Shown here: positions 16,348 to 23,854 of the stretch, piece after piece
Layout: each line of letters starts with the position of its first letter
Numbering within the stretch: the stretch's first letter is position 1
Source: Maribacter forsetii DSM 18668
Lineage (GTDB): Bacteria; Bacteroidota; Bacteroidia; Flavobacteriales; Flavobacteriaceae
Length of the DNA stretch: 64,000 nt
Direction of reading: 5' to 3'
Assembly (NCBI RefSeq): GCF_000744105.1
Contig: NZ_JQLH01000001.1
Location: forward strand, 2,604,001 to 2,668,000
The notes under the pieces: generated by a model
Database searches by the model: none
Told to the model about the DNA's origin: nothing
The model's input: only the letters and a program-made list of their open reading frames with translations
Made by a program: the position numbers and the translations under genes

Positions 16348-18519
16348 GTGGCAAACATACATTCCAAAACATTACAAGACTTAGAATTCCCCTCTGTATT
16401 ACAACAAGTTTCTGCGCGTTGCCATACGGAGCTAGGTAAACAAGCGGCATTAGAAATTGCTCCGTTCATTACTGACGAAGTTATCAAAGTAGAGCTTGGC
16501 AAAACAGCCGAATATTTATCTTCTCTTATTAGTGAAAATCGAATTCCCAATCACGGTTTCGACACCATTAATGCCGACCTGAAACTTCTAAAGATTGAAA
16601 ATACGACGTTAGAGCTACAAGGGTTCAAAAGAATAGCAAGTATTTGTACCACAGTAGCACAACATCAAAAGTTCTTTAAAAAATTTAAGGAATACTATCC
16701 CCTATTTTATGATTTCGCTTTAAAACTAGAGCAAAACACAGAAATTCCAATTTTAATCAATAACGTGATTGATCGATTTGGAGAGGTAAAGGACAATGCA
16801 TCAGAAGAGCTGTTTACCATCAGGAGGCAAATAAATGCTGTTCGCGGAAAGATCAGTCAAAGTTTTGGTTCTGCCTTAAACACGTATCAATCTTCAGATT
16901 ATTTAGATGAGATCAGAGAGTCTGTGGTTGAAAATAGACGTGTTTTAGCAGTAAAAGCCATGTACCGTAAGAAAGTAAAAGGTGCCGTGATGGGCACGTC
17001 AAAAACCGGAAGCATTGTCTACATAGAACCAGAAGCTTCTCTAAAATATAGTCGAGAACTTAATAATTTAGAGTTTGAAGAAAAAGAAGAAGTACAGCGT
17101 ATTCTAAAACAATTAACAAATCAAATAAGACCATTTAGAGCGCTTTTAAGCGATTATCAAGATTTTTTGACACAAGTAGATGTTATAGCGGCAAAAGCTA
17201 AGCACGCAGAGGATATAAACGCTCTTTTGCCAAAAATCAATTCTAACAATAGATTGTTTTTGCGAGACGCATATCATCCACTACTATTTTTAAATAATAA
17301 ACGCAAAGGTGAAAAAACCTATCCGCAAACAATTGAACTGCATGACGAAAATAGAATTATAGTCATTTCCGGTCCTAATGCAGGCGGTAAGAGTATCACC
17401 TTAAAAACAATTGGACTGCTTCAAGTAATGCTTCAAAGTGGAATGTTGATTCCCGTTCATGAAAGAAGTGAAGTGTGCTTCTTTAAAAAGATTTTAACGG
17501 ATATTGGCGATAACCAAAGTATTGAAAATCACTTAAGCACATACAGTTACCGCTTAAAGAACATGAACCAATTTTTAAAGCGTTGTGACAATAACACTTT
17601 ATTCCTAATTGACGAGTTTGGTACTGGAAGTGATCCAGAATTAGGCGGTGCACTTGCAGAAGCATTTTTAGAAGTTTTCTACGAAAGAGGCTCATACGGA
17701 GTAATTACCACCCACTACGCCAACTTAAAAGCATTAGCCAATGAATTACCACATGTAACCAATGCAAATATGCTTTTTGATGGAAAAACATTAGAACCTA
17801 CCTTTCAATTGATTTTAGGACAAGCGGGTAGTTCATTTACTTTTGAGGTTGCCCAAAAGAATGGCATCCCCTACTCACTCATCAACAAAGCCAAGAAGAA
17901 AATAGAGCGCGGCAAAGTCCGTTTTGATGCAACCATTGCTAAACTGCAGAAAGAACGTAGTAAAATGGCACAAACAGGCTCTAGGTTGAAAGAGGAAGAA
18001 GATAAGGCTAGAGAGGAGAACGAAAGATTAGAAAAGCTAAATGCCAAAATAAAATCTAAACTAGAAAACTACCAAGAACTCTACGATCATGATCAGCGCA
18101 TGATACAACTGGGCAATAAAGTAAATGTTGCCGCAGATAAATATTTTCAGGATAACAAGAAAAGACCTTTGGTGTCGGAGCTATTGAGAATAGTTGAAAC
18201 CGAAAATAGCAAGAGAAAGAAGAAAACTGCAAATCAGGCTAAGGCTGAGCGAGCTAAAAAGGCAAAGGTGGCTCAAGAAGTCCAAAAGGAAGTAAAGGTT
18301 ATTCGTGAGAAGAAGAAGGTTGAAAAGAAGAAAGCTATTTTCAAGGAAAAGAATAAACCAAGACCTGTTTTTAAAATTGGTGACCGCGTTCGTATGTTAG
18401 ACGGTAAGGCAGTGGGTAGTATAGATTCACTTGAAAAAGGGAAGGCTATTGTCAACTATGGCATATTTACTACCAATGTTAGTGTAGACCAACTAGAAAT
18501 GGTTCAAAAGAAGAAATAA
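16348..18519 (+). CDS. mutS2: MutS2-type ATPase lacking the C-terminal Smr nuclease domain
   Basis: A 723-residue MutS2 homologue beginning at GTG. The N-terminal core and clamp lead to the ATPase with Walker A GPNAGGKS (residues 342-349), FLIDEFGTGSDPELGG (Walker B) and TTHYANLKAL. A long lysine-rich coiled coil (about 520-680) follows, then a small beta domain (FKIGDRVRMLDGKAVG). Canonical MutS2 is about 780 residues and ends in an Smr endonuclease domain; this protein stops before one. Family roles include resolving branched DNA and rescuing collided ribosomes. Without Smr any nuclease activity must come from elsewhere. The stop codon is followed by a striking palindromic element. Confidence 0.88.
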   Translation: MANIHSKTLQDLEFPSVLQQVSARCHTELGKQAALEIAPFITDEVIKVELGKTAEYLSSLISENRIPNHGFDTINADLKLLKIENTTLELQGFKRIASICTTVAQHQKFFKKFKEYYPLFYDFALKLEQNTEIPILINNVIDRFGEVKDNASEELFTIRRQINAVRGKISQSFGSALNTYQSSDYLDEIRESVVENRRVLAVKAMYRKKVKGAVMGTSKTGSIVYIEPEASLKYSRELNNLEFEEKEEVQRILKQLTNQIRPFRALLSDYQDFLTQVDVIAAKAKHAEDINALLPKINSNNRLFLRDAYHPLLFLNNKRKGEKTYPQTIELHDENRIIVISGPNAGGKSITLKTIGLLQVMLQSGMLIPVHERSEVCFFKKILTDIGDNQSIENHLSTYSYRLKNMNQFLKRCDNNTLFLIDEFGTGSDPELGGALAEAFLEVFYERGSYGVITTHYANLKALANELPHVTNANMLFDGKTLEPTFQLILGQAGSSFTFEVAQKNGIPYSLINKAKKKIERGKVRFDATIAKLQKERSKMAQTGSRLKEEEDKAREENERLEKLNAKIKSKLENYQELYDHDQRMIQLGNKVNVAADKYFQDNKKRPLVSELLRIVETENSKRKKKTANQAKAERAKKAKVAQEVQKEVKVIREKKKVEKKKAIFKEKNKPRPVFKIGDRVRMLDGKAVGSIDSLEKGKAIVNYGIFTTNVSVDQLEMVQKKK

Positions 18520-18587
18520 TGCTATATTTCAGCTAGTTGTAAATAATCGTATACGATTATTTATGGCTTTTAAAATTACATATAGCA
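18520..18587. repeat. Nested palindromic element downstream of mutS2
   Basis: A perfect 24-bp palindrome (18540-18563, centre TCGTATACGA) lies inside an outer 8-bp perfect inverted repeat TGCTATAT (18520-18527)/ATATAGCA (18580-18587). It occupies the spacer between mutS2 and the DCC gene. No T-run follows, so it is not a standard terminator. The core ATCGTATACGAT also occurs at 3954-3965, 11787-11798 and 18984-18995. Confidence 0.7.
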
Positions 18588-18677
18588 CTGATTGCAACTT
18601 ATTCTAGAATTCTAACCGAGATTTTTATTATAGAAAAGTTGTGAGATGTTGATTAAAAATTGTTTTAATTTTACAAT

Positions 18678-19082
18678 GTGAATTCAAATAAAAAAATCAT
18701 TCTTTTTGATGGTGTTTGCAACCTATGCAACAGTAGTGTTCAGTTTGCTATTAAGCGAGATGAAAATGATGTTTTTAGATATGCAGCTATACAGAGCGAA
18801 ACAGGCGAAAGATTATTGGCTGAGCGAAATATTGATACTAATGAAATAGATTCCATAATTCTTATTGAGCCCAATATTGCCTATTACACAAAATCTACCG
18901 CGGCGCTAGAAATTGGAAAGAATTTAAAAGGGTTAAGAACAATTTCCTCCATTTTACTATGGCTTCCGGAGTCCTTTCGAAATATCGTATACGATTTTAT
19001 TGCCGCCAACAGGTACAAATGGTACGGTAAAAAAGAGGCTTGCATGATACCCACCGAAGAATTAAAGCGTAAATTCATTTAA
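18678..19082 (+). CDS. DCC-family thiol-disulfide oxidoreductase-like protein (DUF393)
   Basis: A 134-residue protein with the defining motif FDGVCNLCNSSVQF (Asp-x3-Cys-x2-Cys), plus the conserved stretches FRYAAIQSETG and LRTISSILLWLPESF. It begins at GTG; no in-frame ATG is available near the N-terminus. A thioredoxin-like fold with a CxxC redox pair is predicted for the family; substrates are unknown. A 12-bp palindrome ATCGTATACGAT sits inside its coding region at 18984-18995. Confidence 0.87.
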   Translation: MNSNKKIILFDGVCNLCNSSVQFAIKRDENDVFRYAAIQSETGERLLAERNIDTNEIDSIILIEPNIAYYTKSTAALEIGKNLKGLRTISSILLWLPESFRNIVYDFIAANRYKWYGKKEACMIPTEELKRKFI

Positions 19083-19214
19083 TTGTTATCTTAACAATCC
19101 ATAATATCTTTTTTTAATCCTAACAGCAAGACTTTTACCCCTATCACTCCATAACCCAACACTTTTAAGTTCAATCATTTATCTTATCAACGTTTGATAT
19201 AAATATTGAATTTT

Positions 19215-20327
19215 ATGAACGAAGTACATAGGAGATATTATAAGAAAAAAAGATACGTGGTACCGGTAGTTTTGATTGTACTTCTCGTTGTAATTCGCTT
19301 ATCCCTCCCCTATTTTGTAAAAAATTACGTTAATAAAGTTCTTGCAGATATACCTGGCTACTACGGTCAAGTAAAGGATATAGACCTTTCTATTATTCGT
19401 GGAGCATATACAATTCACGGAATGTACCTAAACACAGTAAACGGTAATACCGAACTCCCTTTCTTGGATTTCAAGAAAACCGATATTTCAGTAGAATGGA
19501 AAGCTCTTTTTCGTGGTGAAATTGTGAGTGAAATTGAAATGACAGAACCTACCATTTTATATGTTTTTGAAGATCAACAGGACACCACCGGTGTAGCTGA
19601 TACAGAAGATTGGTCTAAAGCACTTACCGATTTGGTACCAATTGATATTAACCAATTGACTATTAAGAACGGGAAATTTGCTTTTTTACAATTGCAGGCA
19701 GACCCAAATATTGATTTACATTTATCTAATGTAGAATTATCTGCATCAAACCTTAGAAATGTGGTTGCAAAGAGCAGAACGCTTCCTTCTAACATACATG
19801 CCACAGCGACATCTATTGGTAATGGAGATGTTATACTAGATGGGGACATGAACTTGGTAAAGGAAATTCCTGACATGGATATCTCTCTGAGTTTAGAAAA
19901 TGCCAATGCAAAAGCACTCAATGATTTCACCAATTATTATGCAGGTATCGACTTTGATGAAGGTTCTTTCGATTTGTACGGAGAACTAGCTATTGCAGAT
20001 GGATATTTGAAAGGTTCTTTTAAACCTATTTTAAAAAATGCCAAATTAATAGGCAAAGACGACGGATTTCTTAAAACACTATGGGAAGGATTTGTAGGCT
20101 TTTTTAAGTTTATTCTAAAAAACCACAAGGAAGATACCTTAGCGACCAAAATACCCGTAGAAGGAGATCTTAATAACGTTAAGACCAAAATTTGGCCAAC
20201 GGTCTCAAGAATATTTAGAAACGCATGGGTTCAAGCTTATAAGGAAGTTGTAGACGATGACCTAAATTACAAAGACGCCACTGATGCTGCCGATAAACTG
20301 AATGACAAAAAATCAAAGAAGAAATAA
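19215..20327 (+). CDS. DUF748/AsmA-like inner-membrane-anchored protein
   Basis: A 370-residue protein with one N-terminal membrane helix (VVPVVLIVLLVVIRLSLPYF) and a large periplasmic part. It resembles the DUF748/AsmA group: a beta-rich repeat region with IRGAYTIHGMYLNTV and KKTDISVEWKALFRGEIVSE. AsmA-like proteins are implicated in lipid transport to, or homeostasis of, the outer membrane. The C-terminus is lysine-rich. The ATG at 19215 is preferred over a TTG three codons earlier. It ends two bases before the convergent symporter gene. Confidence 0.75.
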   Translation: MNEVHRRYYKKKRYVVPVVLIVLLVVIRLSLPYFVKNYVNKVLADIPGYYGQVKDIDLSIIRGAYTIHGMYLNTVNGNTELPFLDFKKTDISVEWKALFRGEIVSEIEMTEPTILYVFEDQQDTTGVADTEDWSKALTDLVPIDINQLTIKNGKFAFLQLQADPNIDLHLSNVELSASNLRNVVAKSRTLPSNIHATATSIGNGDVILDGDMNLVKEIPDMDISLSLENANAKALNDFTNYYAGIDFDEGSFDLYGELAIADGYLKGSFKPILKNAKLIGKDDGFLKTLWEGFVGFFKFILKNHKEDTLATKIPVEGDLNNVKTKIWPTVSRIFRNAWVQAYKEVVDDDLNYKDATDAADKLNDKKSKKK

Positions 20328-20329
20328 AT

Positions 20330-21631
20330 CTACTTCTTATAATTGTCGTCCCAATTCTTGACTTTTGGTTCATGCAGCTTGCCAACAGATTTTGCTACCA
20401 TCATAGAAACAGATGCATCACCTGATACGTTGATTACCGTTCTACACATATCCAATGGCCTATCCACCGCAAATATCAATGCCAAACCAGCTTCTGGTAT
20501 TCCTGCTTGTGCAAGTACAATAACTAGCATGACCATTCCAGCCCCTGGTACAGCAGCACTTCCAATAGAAGCAAGTGTTGCTGTAACAATAATTCCTAAC
20601 TGAGCAGACAAACTTAAGTCCATACCAAAAGCTTGTGCAATAAATACTGCAGCAATAGCCTGATAAAGGCTTGTCCCATCCATGTTTATAGTAGCACCAA
20701 TTGGAAGTACAAAACTTGTTACTTCTTCATCTACCCCTAAATGTTCCTCTACTCTTTCCATAGTTACAGGCAAGGTAGCAGCACTTGAACTCGTGGAAAA
20801 AGCTAGGAGTTGAGCGGGTGACATACCTTTCATAAATGTATTAGGCGAGGTTTTCGTAAATACCCAAACCAAAAGAAGATATACACCCAACATTAATGCT
20901 AGTCCCAGTACTACACAGAAAGCATACCAGGCCAATGCTTTGAATAAATCTAAACTAGGAGATTCTACTATTAACGCCGCCAATAGCGCAAATACGCCAT
21001 ATGGAGCAGCAAGCATGATTAAATCTATCAGTTTCAAAATAACTTCATTGAAACCGTCAAAGAATTTTTTAACGGGTGTAGCCTGTTCTTCAGGTATCAA
21101 TATCAACCCTATACCGAAAAAAATAGCAAAGAAAATAACTTGTAGCATATTCCCATTATCGGAAGCTGCCGCAAAGATGTTACTAGGGACTAAATCCTCT
21201 AAAGCCTGTAAAGGTCCGGCTTCCTTCTGCTTATCCGCCTTTGTTTTAATGGCATCTGCATCGCCTTTGTAATTGTTAACCAGTTCTGTTCTTGTAGCTT
21301 CTGTTATAGAAGCTCCTGGCTTTACAATATTTACAACACCTAAACCAATGGTAACCGCAATAACCGTAGTAGCGATATAAATACCGATTGTACGACCGCC
21401 CATTTGAGAAAGTTTTGAAATATCCTTTAAATCTGACACTCCTTTTATCAATGAACCTAAGATAAGAGGAACGGCAATAAGCTTTAATGAGTTGATGAAA
21501 ATATTACCAAAAGGTTTGATCCAATCTGAAATGAATTTTGGTCCCCATTCTAATTGAACCATGGCTAAAGCAAATAAAACTCCCGCTAACATTCCTATTA
21601 GAATTTGCCAATGCAACTCAAGCTTCCTCAT
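20330..21631 (-). CDS. Dicarboxylate/amino acid:cation symporter (SDF family)
   Basis: A 433-residue multi-pass inner-membrane transporter of the GltP/DctA/GltPh family. The serine-rich re-entrant loop is AFSTSSSAATLPVT, the cation/substrate segment is PIGATINMDGTSLYQA, and the second hairpin is GSAAVPGAGMVML. The conserved NMDGT and the C-terminal DRPLDMCRTVINVSGD are intact. It imports glutamate, aspartate or C4-dicarboxylates with Na+ or H+. Length is normal. No operon partner is obvious. Confidence 0.93.
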   Translation of the reverse strand: MRKLELHWQILIGMLAGVLFALAMVQLEWGPKFISDWIKPFGNIFINSLKLIAVPLILGSLIKGVSDLKDISKLSQMGGRTIGIYIATTVIAVTIGLGVVNIVKPGASITEATRTELVNNYKGDADAIKTKADKQKEAGPLQALEDLVPSNIFAAASDNGNMLQVIFFAIFFGIGLILIPEEQATPVKKFFDGFNEVILKLIDLIMLAAPYGVFALLAALIVESPSLDLFKALAWYAFCVVLGLALMLGVYLLLVWVFTKTSPNTFMKGMSPAQLLAFSTSSSAATLPVTMERVEEHLGVDEEVTSFVLPIGATINMDGTSLYQAIAAVFIAQAFGMDLSLSAQLGIIVTATLASIGSAAVPGAGMVMLVIVLAQAGIPEAGLALIFAVDRPLDMCRTVINVSGDASVSMMVAKSVGKLHEPKVKNWDDNYKK

Positions 21632-21692
21632 ATATAAATTAGTTTAGGGAAGTAAGATAGTATTTTGCAAGGAAAAGTGCTAAAAACGGAAC

Positions 21693-22757
21693 CTATAATT
21701 TAATGGTCCTGTTTAATAGGGTGTAATCTGCCAAAACCAATGCAGTCATAGCCTCAACTATTGGTACTGCCCTAGGTACTACACAAGGATCATGCCTGCC
21801 CTTGCCCTGAGTTTTAACGGTATTACCCTCTTTATCAATTGTTTCGTAACCTTGAATTACGGTTGCAACGGGCTTAAAAGCTACATTGAAATAGATATCC
21901 ATTCCATTGCTAATTCCACCTTGTATACCTCCACTATAGTTAGTTTTTGTAGAACCATCATTATTGAATTGATCGTTGTGTTCACTACCTTTCATCTTCA
22001 CACCTTCAAATCCGCTTCCGTATTCAAAGCCTTTAACCGCGTTTATAGATAACATTGCCTTGCCCAATTCTGCATGAAGCTTATCAAAAACCGGCTCTCC
22101 CAAACCAATCGGTACATTTTTGGCAACACAGGTAATAATTCCGCCAATGGTATCTCCGTCTTTTTTAATAGACTTGATATATTCTTCCATTTTGGATGCC
22201 ATTTCGGGATCAGGGCAACGCACATCATTTGTTTCCGTTAACGATAAATCTAATTCAGTATAATGCTTTCCCAAACTCATATCCCCAACTTGAGATACAA
22301 AAGCTTGTATTTCTATCCCTTTCAAAAACTGTTTTGCAATAGCTCCTGCCACTACTCTACTTGCCGTTTCACGTGCAGAACTTCTACCACCACCACGGTA
22401 ATCCCTAAATCCATACTTTTTGTCATACACGTAATCTGCATGTGATGGTCTGTAAGAATCTTTTATGTGTCCGTAATCTTTAGATTTTTGATTTGTATTA
22501 TGAATCGCAAAACCTATTGGTGTTCCCGTAGTTTTACCTTCAAAAATTCCTGAATAAAACTCTACTTCATCTGGCTCTTTTCTTTGGGTTACAATGGCAG
22601 ATTGTCCTGGTTTACGACGGTCAAGATCATTTTGTATAGCATTTAAATCTAACTCAATTTCTGATGGACAGCCATCTATAACCCCTCCAATTGCCTTTCC
22701 ATGAGATTCTCCAAAAGTGCTTACCCTAAATATGTTTCCGAAGGTATTTCCAGCCAT
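21693..22757 (-). CDS. aroC: Chorismate synthase
   Basis: A 354-residue enzyme that converts EPSP to chorismate, the last shikimate-pathway step, using reduced FMN. Recognised blocks are RVSTFGESHGKAIGGVIDG, the YRPSHADYVYDKKYG signature, and GRSSARETASRVVAGA. Length matches the family. A good -7 promoter element (22822-22815) and a leader hairpin lie upstream on the minus strand. The other aro genes are not in the window. Confidence 0.97.
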   Translation of the reverse strand: MAGNTFGNIFRVSTFGESHGKAIGGVIDGCPSEIELDLNAIQNDLDRRKPGQSAIVTQRKEPDEVEFYSGIFEGKTTGTPIGFAIHNTNQKSKDYGHIKDSYRPSHADYVYDKKYGFRDYRGGGRSSARETASRVVAGAIAKQFLKGIEIQAFVSQVGDMSLGKHYTELDLSLTETNDVRCPDPEMASKMEEYIKSIKKDGDTIGGIITCVAKNVPIGLGEPVFDKLHAELGKAMLSINAVKGFEYGSGFEGVKMKGSEHNDQFNNDGSTKTNYSGGIQGGISNGMDIYFNVAFKPVATVIQGYETIDKEGNTVKTQGKGRHDPCVVPRAVPIVEAMTALVLADYTLLNRTIKL

Positions 22758-22787
22758 AATACGTACGTTCTAAATAATATAATACAG

Positions 22788-22803
22788 ATTGTAAACTTAC
22801 AAT
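22788..22803. repeat. Inverted repeat in the aroC leader
   Basis: ATTGTAA-AC-TTACAAT is a perfect 7-bp inverted repeat just downstream of the predicted aroC transcription start. It shares the TTGTAA half-site with the larger palindrome upstream of leuA (53524-53541). A possible operator. Confidence 0.45.
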
Positions 22804-22814
22804 TCAACTAGCTT

Positions 22815-22822
22815 CAAAGGTA
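22815..22822 (-). promoter_or_regulatory. -7 promoter element of aroC
   Basis: CAAAGGTA on the plus strand reads TACCTTTG on the minus strand, a perfect TAnnTTTG. It is 57 nt upstream of the aroC ATG. No clear -33 element was seen. Confidence 0.5.
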
Positions 22823-22959
22823 AATGTTAAATGCTGGAAAGAAAAATTTAAAAAGTGCTTAATATTAGCTTAACCTTACTCTTTTGTGATAATGATTATT
22901 TAACCTTATGATTAAAAATTGTTGACCAACTAAATAACCACCACGTATACCATTAGGAT

Positions 22960-22967
22960 TAATTTTG
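22960..22967 (+). promoter_or_regulatory. -7 promoter element of the LpxH-like gene
   Basis: TAATTTTG matches TAnnTTTG and lies 17 nt before the TTG start at 22985, predicting a very short leader of about 10 nt. No -33 element at suitable spacing was seen. Confidence 0.45.
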
Positions 22968-22984
22968 TCCTTAAAATTATCCCC

Positions 22985-23851
22985 TTGAAAAAACGCCGTC
23001 TTGAAATAGCTGTTTTATCAGATGTTCACTTAGGTTCTTATGCATGTCATGCAGAAGAATTATTGACATACCTATCTAGCATAAACCCAAAGATTCTTAT
23101 TCTTAACGGCGACATACTCGATGCAAAAAAAATGCGAAATAACTACTTTCCCCCTTCGCATTTGAAAGTCGTTAAAAAAATATTCTCTTTAGCAGCCAAA
23201 GGCACTGTTGTACATTATATAACAGGTAACCGAGACGAACCTTTTCGAAAAATTGACGACATCTACATGGGGGCAATACAAGTTTCCAATAGACTTATAT
23301 TAAAACTTAATGGAAAAAACACCTTATTTTTTCATGGTGATATTTTTGATTTTTCATTTCGTCACTCTCAATGGCTACTAAATTTTGGTGGAGCAGGTTT
23401 TGACGTTTTATTAAAACTAGCAAAATTAAAGACTAAGGGACTTGAATTATTCGGAAAGAAGAACAAACCCTTCTCTAACCCTGAATTAGAACATGGTAAT
23501 CGCGACCCAGAGCAAATTGCATTGTTCGAAAAAAACGTAGCCAAAATGGCTATCAAGCAACATTACGATAATGTAGTTTGCGGTCATAGCCATGCACCGA
23601 ACAAACAACTATTTGAAACGAAAAAAGGAGAATGCCTATATCTAAATTCCGGAGATTGGGTAAAACACATGACCGCACTTGAATACTCTTTCAAACGTTG
23701 GAAACTATACCGTTACGAAAATGACAAGCTAGCTTCATTTTATATGGACGAGGAACTTAAGTCTATGGATATGAACGAGCTTATAGCTACCATTACACAA
23801 CGAAAGACCAGGGAACTGAATCAAAATGAAAGAAATGGTCTTAATGACTAA
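22985..23851 (+). CDS. UDP-2,3-diacylglucosamine diphosphatase-like metallophosphatase (LpxH-like)
   Basis: A 288-residue calcineurin-type phosphoesterase. Metal-binding motifs in order: LSDVHLGS (Asp13, His15), LNGDILD, TGNRDEPF, FFHGDIFD and VCGHSHAPN. The GNRD variant (in place of GNHD) is typical of LpxH. The expected reaction hydrolyses UDP-2,3-diacylglucosamine to lipid X in lipid A synthesis at the inner membrane. Translation appears to start at TTG because no upstream ATG exists in frame. The stop lies three bases from the convergent dehydrogenase gene. Confidence 0.82.
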   Translation: MKKRRLEIAVLSDVHLGSYACHAEELLTYLSSINPKILILNGDILDAKKMRNNYFPPSHLKVVKKIFSLAAKGTVVHYITGNRDEPFRKIDDIYMGAIQVSNRLILKLNGKNTLFFHGDIFDFSFRHSQWLLNFGGAGFDVLLKLAKLKTKGLELFGKKNKPFSNPELEHGNRDPEQIALFEKNVAKMAIKQHYDNVVCGHSHAPNKQLFETKKGECLYLNSGDWVKHMTALEYSFKRWKLYRYENDKLASFYMDEELKSMDMNELIATITQRKTRELNQNERNGLND

Positions 23852-23854
23852 GAA

